DNA of 64,000 bases from Nesterenkonia sandarakina (lineage in GTDB: Bacteria > Actinomycetota > Actinomycetes > Actinomycetales > Micrococcaceae). Below the pieces are notes generated by a model. That model was not told the origin of the DNA, searched no databases, and was given only the letters and a program-made list of their open reading frames with translations. Numbering within the stretch: the first letter of the stretch is position 1; each line of letters starts with the position of its first letter. Below are positions 34,249 through 42,268 of the stretch, piece after piece. The position numbers and the translations under genes are program-made. Location: contig NZ_JACCFQ010000001.1 of NCBI RefSeq assembly GCF_013410215.1, forward strand, positions 62,001 through 126,000, in the 5' to 3' direction.

Positions 34249-34254
34249 ACTATA
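34249..34254 (-). promoter_or_regulatory. extended -10 promoter (TGGTATAGT) for rplY-pth
   Basis: TATAGT preceded by TGG is a near-consensus extended -10, located right at the end of pcaJ and pointing toward rplY. It would give a leader of about 170 bases containing the hairpin at 34081-34117. A weaker possibility closer to the gene is TTGTCG with TACGAA at 16-bp spacing. Apart from these elements the 190-base gap shows nothing else. Confidence 0.45.
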
Positions 34255-34262
34255 CCAGCTGG

Positions 34263-34949
34263 CTAGCCGGCGATCACCACCGGAAAATCGAACCGCTGCA
34301 CCAGCTCCTCGGCTTCGATCCCGTAGGCCTCGCGCAGCACCAGCTGGAGCCCGTCCGCTGCCTGTTCGATCAGGAAGACCCCGTGGTCGGTGTAGACCCG
34401 GCTCACGCAGCCCAGCCCGGTGACCGGGTAGCTGCAGTCGGCCACGATCTTCGGGGTGCCGTCCTTCGCGAAGAGCGACATCATCACGAAGACCTCCTTG
34501 GCACCGATGGCCAGATCCATCGCGCCGCCCACCGCGGGGATGGCATCGGGCGCGCCGGTGGACCAGTTGGCCAGGTCCCCGCCGGCGGAGACCTGGAAGG
34601 CGCCGAGGACGCAGACGTCGAGGTGGCCGCCGCGCATCATCGCGAAGGAGTCGGCGTGGTGGAAGTAGCTGGCTCCGGGGAGTTCGGTGACCGGGATCTT
34701 GCCCGCGTTGATCAGCTCCTCGTCGATGTCTTCTCCGTGCGCCTCAGGTCCCATGCCCAGCATCCCGTTCTCGGTGTGCAGGGTGACCTGCTGCTCGGGC
34801 GTCAGGTAGTCCGAGACCTTGGTGGGCTGCCCGATGCCCAGGTTCACATAGGAGCCCGGCGCGATGTCCGCGGCGACGAGCTTCGCGAGGTCTTCCCGGG
34901 AGAGCGGCTGCTGACCCGTCTGGCTGGCGGTGCTGTTCTGGGTGCTCAT
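34263..34949 (-). CDS. pcaJ: 3-oxoadipate (3-oxoacid) CoA-transferase subunit B
   Basis: Beta subunit of a succinyl-CoA:3-oxoacid CoA-transferase. The 228-residue protein carries the catalytic glutamate in LHTENGMLGMGP and the conserved GSYVNLGIGQPTKV, GAFQVSAGGDLANW and GGAMDLAIGAKEV segments. With PcaF and PcaR encoded just upstream, the substrate is most likely 3-oxoadipate (beta-ketoadipate pathway), although acetoacetate transferases look similar. Its ATG overlaps the pcaI stop by four bases. Last gene of the pcaF-pcaI-pcaJ operon. Confidence 0.9.
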   Translation of the reverse strand: MSTQNSTASQTGQQPLSREDLAKLVAADIAPGSYVNLGIGQPTKVSDYLTPEQQVTLHTENGMLGMGPEAHGEDIDEELINAGKIPVTELPGASYFHHADSFAMMRGGHLDVCVLGAFQVSAGGDLANWSTGAPDAIPAVGGAMDLAIGAKEVFVMMSLFAKDGTPKIVADCSYPVTGLGCVSRVYTDHGVFLIEQAADGLQLVLREAYGIEAEELVQRFDFPVVIAG

Positions 34950-35641
34950 GCTTCCTTCGCTTCCTGGTTCTGGATGGAGCCCAGGGTCAGGGCGGTCACC
35001 GTGTCCACGTAGATGCCGGGGGTGACGATGTTCTCCGGATCGAGGGATCCGCTGGGGACCAGTTCCGCGACCTGGACCACGGTGTGCGAGGCGGCGGCGG
35101 CCATGACCGGGCCGAAGTTCCGGGCGGTCTTGCGGTAGACCAGGTTGCCGGCGTCGTCGGCCTGCAGCGCCTTGATCAGCGCGACGTCGCCGCGGATCGG
35201 GTGCTCCAGCACGTAGTTCCGGCCCTCGATCTCGCGGGTCTCCTTGCCCTCGGCGAGGCTGGTGCCGTATCCGGTGGGGGTGAAGAAGGCGCCGATCCCG
35301 GCACCGGCGGCGCGCAGCCGCTCGGCGAGGTTGCCCTGCGGGACGAGCTCCAGCTCGATCTCCCCGGCGCGGTAGGCCGCGTCGAAGTGCCAGGAGTCTG
35401 ACTGTCGCGGGAAGGAGCAGATCACCTTGCGCACCCGGCGCTCCTTGATCAGCAGCGCCAGCCCACGGTCGCCCTGCCCGGCGTTGTTGCTCACCACGGT
35501 GAGGTCAGTGGTGCCTGAGTCCAGGAGCGCGTCGATGAGCTCCATGGGCTGTCCGGCGTTGCCGAAGCCGCCGAGCAGCACGGTGGCGCCGTCGCGCACG
35601 CTGCTCACCGCCTCTGCGGCCGTGTCTACGAATTCAGTCAT
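34946..35641 (-). CDS. pcaI: 3-oxoadipate (3-oxoacid) CoA-transferase subunit A
   Basis: Alpha subunit of the CoA-transferase, 231 residues. CoA-binding TVLLGGFGNAGQPMELIDAL near the start and VVSNNAGQGDRGLALLI, PRQSDSWHFDAAY and FFTPTGYGTSLAEGKE are the family signatures. The upstream open frame is a shadow of pcaF; ATG 35641 (MTEFVDTAAEAV) is preceded by GAGAGAGAAGAAACG, a purine-rich SD. It overlaps pcaJ (ATGA) and follows pcaF by 37 bases. Confidence 0.9.
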   Translation of the reverse strand: MTEFVDTAAEAVSSVRDGATVLLGGFGNAGQPMELIDALLDSGTTDLTVVSNNAGQGDRGLALLIKERRVRKVICSFPRQSDSWHFDAAYRAGEIELELVPQGNLAERLRAAGAGIGAFFTPTGYGTSLAEGKETREIEGRNYVLEHPIRGDVALIKALQADDAGNLVYRKTARNFGPVMAAAASHTVVQVAELVPSGSLDPENIVTPGIYVDTVTALTLGSIQNQEAKEA

Positions 35642-35678
35642 CGTTTCTTCTCTCTCCCTGTGGGTGGCCTGGCTAGGC

Positions 35679-36878
35679 TCAGCTGCTGGCGTTCTCGAGG
35701 ACGACGGCGAGGCCCTGGCCCACGCCGATGCACAGTGTGGCCACGCCCCAGCGTTCGCCGCCCAGCTGCATCCGCTTCGCCAGGGTGGCCAGCACCCGGG
35801 TGCCCGAGGCGCCGAGCGGGTGACCGATCGCGATCGCCCCGCCCCAGGCGTTGACGATCTCCGGGTCGACCTCCCACGCGTCGAGGCAGGCCAGGGACTG
35901 CGCGGCGAAGGCCTCGTTGAGCTCCACCGCGCCGACCTCGGCCCAGCTGATCCCGGCACGGGACAGCGCCTTGTTGCTGGCTTCGACCGGGGCGTAGCCG
36001 AAGTACTGCGGCTCGTTCGCCGCCGCGGCCCAGCCGGCGATCCGCACCTGCGGGGTCAGGCCCAGCTGCTCTCCGCCGGCCGCGGATCCGAGCCAGACGG
36101 CGGAGGCGCCGTCGTTCATCGGGGAGGCGTTGCCGGCGGTGACGGTGCCGTTCTCGCGGCGGAAGACGGTGCGCAGCCCGGCGAGCTTCTCTTCGGTGAC
36201 CCCGGCCCGGATGGTCTCATCGATGTCCAGGTCCACGCCGGGCACAGCCACGGTGAGATCCCTGAGGTGCCCCTCTGACCAGGCGTTGGCGGCGAGCTCG
36301 TGGGAACGGGCGGCGAAGGCGTCTTGGCGTTCGCGCTCAATGCCGTGGCGCTCACGCAGCTGTTCGGTGGCCTCGCCGAGCGAGACGGTCCACTGGCTGG
36401 GCATGCGCTCATTGATCAGCCGCCAGCCCAGCGTGGTGTTGGCCAGCTCGAGGTTGGCCATCGGGAAGGGGCGTTCGGTCTTGGGCAGCACCCAGGGGGC
36501 GCGCGACATGGACTCCACGCCGCCGGCGAGGACGACGTCGGTCTCCCCCAGCGCGATCTGCCGGGCTCCGGAGATCGCGGCCTCCATGGAGGAGCCGCAG
36601 AGTCGGTTGATCGTGGAACCCGGCACGGTCACCGGCAGCTGTGCGAGCAGCCAGGCCATGCGCGCCACGTTGCGGTTCTCCTCGCCGGCGCCGTTGGCGT
36701 TGCCGAAGATCACCTCCCCGACGATCTCCCCGGCGTTCTCCGGGGTCAGCCCCGGGGCCTGTTCCACGAGCGTGGAGATCACCAGTGCGGCGAGGTCATC
36801 CGGACGTTGGCCGGACAGGGCACCGCCGACCTTGCCGAAGGGGGTGCGCAGACCCTGGTAGATGAAGACATCCTGCAT
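35679..36878 (-). CDS. pcaF: beta-ketoadipyl-CoA thiolase
   Basis: A 399-residue thiolase that splits 3-oxoadipyl-CoA to succinyl-CoA and acetyl-CoA. The acyl-accepting cysteine is in TINRLCGSSMEAA, the catalytic His in VNAWGGAIAIGHPLGASG and the second Cys in GVATLCIGVGQGLA. FIYQGLRTPFGKVGGALSG at the start fits PcaF-type enzymes, and the neighbours (CoA-transferase, PcaR) support this over a general acetyl-CoA acetyltransferase. GGGGAG precedes the ATG. A strong palindrome (36912-36932) lies 34 bases upstream and is the probable operator. Confidence 0.92.
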   Translation of the reverse strand: MQDVFIYQGLRTPFGKVGGALSGQRPDDLAALVISTLVEQAPGLTPENAGEIVGEVIFGNANGAGEENRNVARMAWLLAQLPVTVPGSTINRLCGSSMEAAISGARQIALGETDVVLAGGVESMSRAPWVLPKTERPFPMANLELANTTLGWRLINERMPSQWTVSLGEATEQLRERHGIERERQDAFAARSHELAANAWSEGHLRDLTVAVPGVDLDIDETIRAGVTEEKLAGLRTVFRRENGTVTAGNASPMNDGASAVWLGSAAGGEQLGLTPQVRIAGWAAAANEPQYFGYAPVEASNKALSRAGISWAEVGAVELNEAFAAQSLACLDAWEVDPEIVNAWGGAIAIGHPLGASGTRVLATLAKRMQLGGERWGVATLCIGVGQGLAVVLENASS

Positions 36879-36911
36879 ATGAGCTCCCCTGTCCTGAGCG
36901 AATCAACACGC

Positions 36912-36932
36912 GATGTTCGCTATGCAAACATC
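36912..36932. promoter_or_regulatory. probable PcaR operator, 21-bp palindrome before pcaF
   Basis: The sequence reads GATGTTcGC-N3-GCaAACATC (positions 36912-36932); 16 of 21 positions are symmetric, including six perfect terminal bases. It lies between the end of the IclR-type pcaR gene and the start of pcaF. The half-site TGTTCGC resembles the GTTCG-type half-sites described for PcaU/PcaR regulators. A direct repeat of CGCTATG (36918 and 36937) overlaps it. Confidence 0.6.
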
Positions 36933-37003
36933 TGTGCGCTATGTAGAGCCCAGCATAGTGGGCGACGGCGGGTCGCGCCAGAGGTGCCGGTCAGGTGTAC
37001 GAG

Positions 37004-37834
37004 TCAGAGGCCCTGGGGCACGGTGAGCCTGTCGACGTCCTCACCCAGGGACCCGATCAGGTCTTCCACGGCCGTGGCGCAGTCCAGCAGCTGGGGCAGC
37101 GTGCGATCCAGCGACTCCTGGACGGACTCTCGACCGGCCGGGAGCGAGGTGTTCAGCGCGAGCACCACACGCCCGCTGCGATCCCGGACCGGGACCGCCA
37201 CGGAGCGCAATCCCAGTTCCAGCTCCTCGTCCACCACCGCCCAGCCCTCGGCGCGCACCTGCGTGATGATCTCGCGCAGTCGCTCAGGGTCGGTGACCGT
37301 GCGGGAGGTGAAGGCGCGCCGCTCGGTGCTGTGCAGGCGTTCCTCGAGCACCGCGTCCTCGAGCCCGGAGAGCAGCACCCGGCCCATCGAGGTGGCGAAC
37401 GCGGGCAGCTTGGTGCCCAGTCCGAGGTCGATCCGCATGATTCGTCGGGTGTGCACTCGGCAGACGTACATCACCTCATCGCCGAAGAGCAGCGCGGCCG
37501 AGCAGGATTCGCCCAGTGCTGTGGAGAGCTCCCCCAGCGATGGCTGGAGCAGCTCGTGCCAGCCGCGGCCGGACCAGTAGCCCTGCCCCAGGCCCAGCAC
37601 CTTCGGAGTCAGCTGGAAGTACCTGCCGTCTGCGTGGGCGTACCCCTCACGGACCAGGGTGAGCAGCATCCGCCGGGCGGTGGCTCGGCTGACCCCGGCC
37701 CGACGGGCGACGTCGGAGAGGGTCAGTTTCGGTTCGGTGGCCGAGAAGGCCTCCAGGACGCGCAGGCCGGTGGCGAGGGATCGCACGAACTCATTGCGAT
37801 TGACGCCGGACTCGGCGGGGCTCTGCTGATCCAT
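37004..37834 (-). CDS. pcaR: IclR-family regulator, PcaR/PcaU-like
   Basis: A 276-residue IclR protein. The winged HTH (LTLSDVARRAGVSRATARRM, about residues 38-60) is followed by the ligand-binding domain with LGLGQGYWSGRGWHELLQP, RRIMRIDLGLGTKLPAFATSMG and WAVVDEELELGLRSVAVPV, the pattern of protocatechuate/beta-ketoadipate regulators PcaR, PcaU and PobR. It is transcribed in the same direction as pcaFIJ and upstream of them. TAGGAT ends six bases before the ATG; an AGGA within it could also act as SD. The operator at 36912-36932 is the likely target. Confidence 0.9.
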   Translation of the reverse strand: MDQQSPAESGVNRNEFVRSLATGLRVLEAFSATEPKLTLSDVARRAGVSRATARRMLLTLVREGYAHADGRYFQLTPKVLGLGQGYWSGRGWHELLQPSLGELSTALGESCSAALLFGDEVMYVCRVHTRRIMRIDLGLGTKLPAFATSMGRVLLSGLEDAVLEERLHSTERRAFTSRTVTDPERLREIITQVRAEGWAVVDEELELGLRSVAVPVRDRSGRVVLALNTSLPAGRESVQESLDRTLPQLLDCATAVEDLIGSLGEDVDRLTVPQGL

Positions 37835-38045
37835 GCAGTGATCCTATCCACCACCGGTCACAGCAGCGCTGTCTCTGCAGTCCTCGGACCGGTCATGAGT
37901 GTTCGAGATGACATCCAGCCCGAAGACAACGAATATCGAGGGATCTGTTGGACCAGCCGGCTCGGCTCTCGCGCCGAGCCCTTCGTTGTGATGGTATTCA
38001 TTCACGTGTCTAGGGCCGCCGGTGAGTTTAGGAGAGACATATCAG

Positions 38046-39527
38046 ATGAGTCCAGAGGTCATAGGGTTCGCGATCGTCATGCTGGCAGCGGTGATGCTGT
38101 TGGGAAAGTATGTCAGGGTCAAGGTGCCCTTCATCCAGAAGCTATTGCTGCCCAGCGCCATCATCGCCGGCTTCATCGGACTCATCATCGGCCCCCAGGT
38201 CCTGGGCCGTCTCGGGGAACCCCTGGGTTGGGAATGGCTGGAGGACGGTGGACTGCTGACCACTGGAATCTTCGACGTCTGGGCCGAACTGCCGGGGCTG
38301 CTGATCTCGGTGGTCTTTGCCACCCTGTTCCTGGGCTCAAGGATTCCCTCCCCCGTTCGGGCCGCCAAGCTGGTGGGGCCGCAGCTCTCAATCGGTGTGG
38401 CCTACGGCTCCGGTCAGTACGTCGTGGGAATCGTGCTGGGACTGCTGGTGCTCTCTCCGCTGCTCGGAGTGGATCCGATCTTCGGCGCGCTGCTTGAGAT
38501 CGCCTTTGAGGGCGGTCATGGCACCGCAGCCGGCATGCAGCCGGCCTTCGATGACATGGGCATCCCCGAAGCGACAGACCTCGCTCTGGCCATCGCCACG
38601 GTCGGGCTCGTCTTCGGCATCCTGATCGGCATCGCTGTCATCAACTGGGGCGTGCGCACCGGACGAACCCGAGTGATCAAGAACGTGTCCAAGCAGTCCA
38701 AGGCGGAGCTGCGCGGGCTCTACGGCAAGAAGGAGAACGTCTCCACCGGTCGGATGACCGCTCGTCCCAGCTCGATCGAACCGCTGACGCTGCACGTGGC
38801 CATCGTGGGCCTGGCCATCATCATCGGGTGGATCATCCTGGAAGGCCTGGTCTGGGTCGAGGACCAGCTGTGGGGCCAGCCGGGATCGGTCTTCTCCGAG
38901 GAGGGCCTGACCCTGTTGGGCTACGTTCCGCTGTTCCCGCTGGCCATGATCGGCGGAGTGATCATCCAGCTGATCCTGGATCGCACCGGCAACACCAACC
39001 TCGTCGACCACGAGACGATGAAGCGGATCCAGGGCCTGGCCCTGGACATCCTGATCGTCGCCGCATTGGCGACCATCTCCCTGGAGGTCATCGCGAACTT
39101 CTGGGAGACCTTCCTGATCCTTTCGGTGGCCGGGATTCTGTTCTGCACCACCATCTTGCTGCTGTGCACCCCGCGCATCATCCCGGAGTTCTGGCTGGAG
39201 CGCGGCATCGCGGACTTCGGTCAGTCCATGGGCGTCACCGCCACCGGCCTGGTCCTGCTCCGCGTGGCCGACCCCTATGACGAGTCCCCAGCACTGGAGG
39301 CCTTCGGGTATAAGCAGCTGTTCTTCGAGCCCTTCTTCGGTGGTGGGCTGGTCACCGCCCTGGCGATCCCGATCATGGTCGCCACGGGCAATGTCTACAT
39401 CGTGCTGATCCCGATGGCCGTGTTGTTCGTCGGTTCCCTGGTGGTAGGCCGGATCTACTTCCGGGGAGTGCGCTCGGGCCGCTGGAAGGACCCATCGGTG
39501 GAGGCGGCCAAGGTCAAGCAGGATTGA
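38046..39527 (+). CDS. GltS-type (ESS family) sodium/carboxylate symporter
   Basis: A 493-residue membrane protein of the glutamate:Na+ symporter family, about 90 residues longer than E. coli GltS. Two pseudo-symmetric halves contain the reentrant-loop signatures AFEGGHGTAAGMQPAF (first half; GGHGTAAG is characteristic) and FGQSMGVTATGLVLLRVADP (second half). An inserted basic cytoplasmic loop (KNVSKQSKAELRGLYGKKE) explains part of the extra length. ATG 38046 has AGGAG upstream; GTG 38022 is unlikely. The gene is divergent from pcaR across 211 bases, so it may share regulation with the pca genes; the substrate could then be another dicarboxylate rather than glutamate (inference). Confidence 0.88.
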   Translation: MSPEVIGFAIVMLAAVMLLGKYVRVKVPFIQKLLLPSAIIAGFIGLIIGPQVLGRLGEPLGWEWLEDGGLLTTGIFDVWAELPGLLISVVFATLFLGSRIPSPVRAAKLVGPQLSIGVAYGSGQYVVGIVLGLLVLSPLLGVDPIFGALLEIAFEGGHGTAAGMQPAFDDMGIPEATDLALAIATVGLVFGILIGIAVINWGVRTGRTRVIKNVSKQSKAELRGLYGKKENVSTGRMTARPSSIEPLTLHVAIVGLAIIIGWIILEGLVWVEDQLWGQPGSVFSEEGLTLLGYVPLFPLAMIGGVIIQLILDRTGNTNLVDHETMKRIQGLALDILIVAALATISLEVIANFWETFLILSVAGILFCTTILLLCTPRIIPEFWLERGIADFGQSMGVTATGLVLLRVADPYDESPALEAFGYKQLFFEPFFGGGLVTALAIPIMVATGNVYIVLIPMAVLFVGSLVVGRIYFRGVRSGRWKDPSVEAAKVKQD

Positions 39528-39558
39528 GCCGAGCCGCGCTCCCGCGCCGCCGCCCCTC

Positions 39559-39578
39559 GGCAGCTGGACTCAGCTGCC
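39559..39578. terminator. bidirectional terminator, perfect 8-bp stem
   Basis: GGCAGCTG-GACT-CAGCTGCC is a perfect eight-pair hairpin with a four-base loop between the convergent symporter and reductase genes. It covers the stop codon of the reductase gene (39570-39572). Confidence 0.6.
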
Positions 39579-41030
39579 CGGGCGGCCGTAGCTCTCCAGG
39601 AGCCGCAGCCAGATCTCGCTGATCGTGGGATAGGCAGGCACTGCGTGCCACAGCCGGTCCAGCGGCACCTCGGCGGTCACCGCGATGGTCGCGGCATGCA
39701 ACAGCTCGCTGACATCGGGGCCGACGAAGGTCACCCCCAGGATCACCTCGCGCTGCTCATCGACGACCATGCGCGCCTTGCCTGCGTATCCGTCGGCGTG
39801 CAGCGCCGCACCTGCCACGTTGCCCAGCTCGTAGTCCACCACGCGGATCTCGTACCCTGCTTCGCGGGCCGCCGCAGCGGTGAGCCCGACAGAGGCCACC
39901 TCGGGGTCGGTGAAGGTGACCTGCGGAACCGCGCGCTGATCTGCCGTGGCCACATGGGCGCCCCAGGGGGCATCGTCGACTCGAGCACCCCGGGCGCGAG
40001 CAACGATCACGTCCCCGGCGGCCCGCGCCTGATACTTGCCCTGGTGGGTGAGCAGGGCACGATGGGTCACGTCGCCGACGGCGTAGAGCCAGTCGAAGCC
40101 CGGGACCTGCATGGTGTCATCTGTCTCGATCCAGGAGCCCGGCTCCAGGCCGACGGTCTCAAGACCCAGGTCCCCGGTGCGCGGGGTGCGTCCCGTGGCG
40201 ACGAGCACCTCCTGGACCACCAGGGTCTCCCCGTCGGAGGTCTCCAGGCGGACCTCCTCCCCCGCGCGGGTCACCCGTTCCGGGGCGGTGTGCAGCCGCA
40301 GCTCCACCCCTTGGGACTCGAGCGCTTCCCCGACGAGCTCACCGGCGAAGGGCTCCATGCCTCTCAGCAGACCGCTGCGCGCCAGGACCGTCACTCTGCT
40401 GCCGAGGCCGGCGTAAGCGGTGGCCAGTTCTGCGGCCACCACACCGCCGCCGATGATCGCGAGGCTCTTCGGCACGCTCTGCGCGCTGGTGCCCTCTCGG
40501 CTCGTCCAGGGATGAGATTCGTGCAGCCCCGGCACCTCGGGGATCGCAGCGGCCGAGCCCGTGGCGAGGGTCACGGCATGCCTGGCAGTGATCGTGGTGG
40601 CGGATCCGTCGGCCGCGGTGACGCTCACCTGCTTGGGGCCGGTGAGTCGACCCTGCCCGCGCACCAGCTGGATCCCCGCGCCTTCAAGCCAGTCGACCTG
40701 CCCCTTGTCCTTCCAGCCGCTGGTGAAGGAATCTCGGCGATTCAGCACCGCGGCGACGTCGAGGTCCCCGGTGACGGCACCTGCAGCACCGGCCACCCCG
40801 CGGGCAGCCCGCAGAGCCTGCGACGAGCGCAGCAATGCCTTCGACGGCATGCATGCCCAGTAGGAGCATTCCCCGCCGACCAGTTCAGCTTCGACGATCG
40901 CTACGCTCAGCCCGCCCTGCGCTGCCCGACCCGCCGCGTTCTCACCGACCGCTCCGGCACCGATCACGATCACGTCGAAGGTCTGGTCAGTGGCGGATTC
41001 CTGATCGGGTCCATCGGTGCGGGGTTCCAT
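39570..41030 (-). CDS. class I pyridine nucleotide-disulfide oxidoreductase
   Basis: A 486-residue flavoprotein with the FAD motif VIVIGAGAVGENAAGRAAQ, an intact redox disulfide GGECSYWACMPSKALL (Cys-x4-Cys), an NAD(P) motif LAIIGGGVVAAELATAYAGLG, and the dimerisation domain with FTDPEVASVGLT and the catalytic His near LWHAVPAYPTISEIW. This arrangement fits mercuric reductase-like or dihydrolipoamide dehydrogenase-like proteins of unknown substrate; no extra N-terminal HMA domain or C-terminal vicinal Cys is present, so mercury reduction is unlikely. ATG 41030 has AGGAG five bases upstream; the frame opens earlier without a start signal. It follows prs by 190 bases, in which I see no structure. 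Confidence 0.88.
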   Translation of the reverse strand: MEPRTDGPDQESATDQTFDVIVIGAGAVGENAAGRAAQGGLSVAIVEAELVGGECSYWACMPSKALLRSSQALRAARGVAGAAGAVTGDLDVAAVLNRRDSFTSGWKDKGQVDWLEGAGIQLVRGQGRLTGPKQVSVTAADGSATTITARHAVTLATGSAAAIPEVPGLHESHPWTSREGTSAQSVPKSLAIIGGGVVAAELATAYAGLGSRVTVLARSGLLRGMEPFAGELVGEALESQGVELRLHTAPERVTRAGEEVRLETSDGETLVVQEVLVATGRTPRTGDLGLETVGLEPGSWIETDDTMQVPGFDWLYAVGDVTHRALLTHQGKYQARAAGDVIVARARGARVDDAPWGAHVATADQRAVPQVTFTDPEVASVGLTAAAAREAGYEIRVVDYELGNVAGAALHADGYAGKARMVVDEQREVILGVTFVGPDVSELLHAATIAVTAEVPLDRLWHAVPAYPTISEIWLRLLESYGRPGS

Positions 41031-41220
41031 GGCTGCTCCTGAGATAGATCGGGCCTGCTGGAACAGACATCCGGCGATCGCGTGTGTTGCGAGCCGCCTG
41101 TGCCTGCTCCCCTGCGTCAACAGTCCATGGCCAGCATGTATTCGACCGTGTGGCCCGCGGCCGCCAAGAGACTCACCGGAGAACGGCCCCCGACGCGGGA
41201 ACGCGGAGTGCAGCTGGCGG

Positions 41221-42201
41221 CTATGCGTGTCCGTCGAACAGTGAGGTCACCGAGCCGTCGGTGAAGACCTCCTTGATCGCCCGCGCCAGGATCGGCGCGA
41301 TGGAGAGCACCGTGAGGGTCTCGAAACGCTTGTCCTCCGGGATCGGCAGCGTGTTGGTGACCACGATCTCGCGTGCACCGCAGTTGGCCAGCCGCTCGGC
41401 GGCGGGATCCGAGAACACCGCGTGGGTGGCCGCGATGATGACGTCCTTGGCGCCGGCGTCCTTGAGCACCTGCACCGCCCCGGAGATGGTTCCCCCGGTG
41501 TCGATCATGTCGTCGATGAGCACGCAGGTGCGTCCCTCGATGTGACCCACGACCTGCTTGGAGACCGCCTTATTGGGCTGGGTGACGTCGCGGGTCTTGT
41601 GCACGAAGGCCAGCGGCGCCCCGCCCAGACGCTCGGCCCACTGCTCGGCCACCCGGACACGACCGGTGTCCGGGGAGACCACGGTGACCTCGTCGTCGGC
41701 GACGCGGGCGCGGATGTGATCGGCCAGCAGCGGGACCGCGAAGAGGTGGTCCACCGGGCCGTTGAAGAAGCCCTGGATCTGCGCGGTGTGCAGGTCCACG
41801 CTCATGATCCGGTCCGCGCCTGCGGCCTTATAGAGGTCCGCGACCAGGCGCGCCGAGATCGGCTCACGGCCGCGTCCCTTCTTGTCCTGCCGGGCATAGG
41901 GGTAGAAGGGCGAGACCACGGTGATCCGCTTGGCGGAGGCTCGTTTCATGGAGTCCACCATGATCAGCTGCTCCATGAGCCAGTTGTTCATCGGTGCCGG
42001 GTGGGACTGCAGCAAGAAGATGTCCTTGCCGCGGACCGACTCCGAAGAACGGACGTAGATCTCTCCGTTGGCGAAGTCGTAGGCACTGATCGGCAGCAGC
42101 TCGGTGCCGAGCTCCTTGGCGATCTCCTCTGCCAGCTCCGGGTGTGCGCGCCCGGATGCCAGCACCAGGGTCTTTTCCCCGCTCAGCCTGATTTCGTCCA
42201 T
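41221..42201 (-). CDS. prs: ribose-phosphate pyrophosphokinase
   Basis: PRPP synthetase, class I, 326 residues. It makes phosphoribosyl pyrophosphate for nucleotide, His and Trp synthesis. Visible motifs are FANGEIYVRSSESVRGKD, FPYARQDKK-type flexible loop (PFYPYARQDKKGRGREPIS), DLHTAQIQGFFNGPVDHL, and the PRPP-binding loop CVLIDDMIDTGGTI. ATG 42201 (MDEIRLSGEKTLV) follows a GAGAGG sequence; the upstream frame is intergenic. It lies 67 bases after glmU on the same strand, a standard actinobacterial order. Confidence 0.97.
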   Translation of the reverse strand: MDEIRLSGEKTLVLASGRAHPELAEEIAKELGTELLPISAYDFANGEIYVRSSESVRGKDIFLLQSHPAPMNNWLMEQLIMVDSMKRASAKRITVVSPFYPYARQDKKGRGREPISARLVADLYKAAGADRIMSVDLHTAQIQGFFNGPVDHLFAVPLLADHIRARVADDEVTVVSPDTGRVRVAEQWAERLGGAPLAFVHKTRDVTQPNKAVSKQVVGHIEGRTCVLIDDMIDTGGTISGAVQVLKDAGAKDVIIAATHAVFSDPAAERLANCGAREIVVTNTLPIPEDKRFETLTVLSIAPILARAIKEVFTDGSVTSLFDGHA

Positions 42202-42268
42202 GGGTGTTCTTGCCTCTCGCCGGCGTTGCTGGTGGGTGGTGAAGTCTGTGGTCTCGGGTGGATCTGTT

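Noticed and set aside
37892-37912. Second PcaR operator upstream of pcaR and the symporter
   Set aside because: Only five terminal bases on each side pair (GTCAT/ATGAC) and the interior is asymmetric; too weak to list as a feature, so mentioned only as support for shared regulation.
39570-41030. Mercuric reductase (MerA)
   Set aside because: The active-site disulfide fits, but there is no HMA domain, no C-terminal cysteine pair and no other mer gene nearby.
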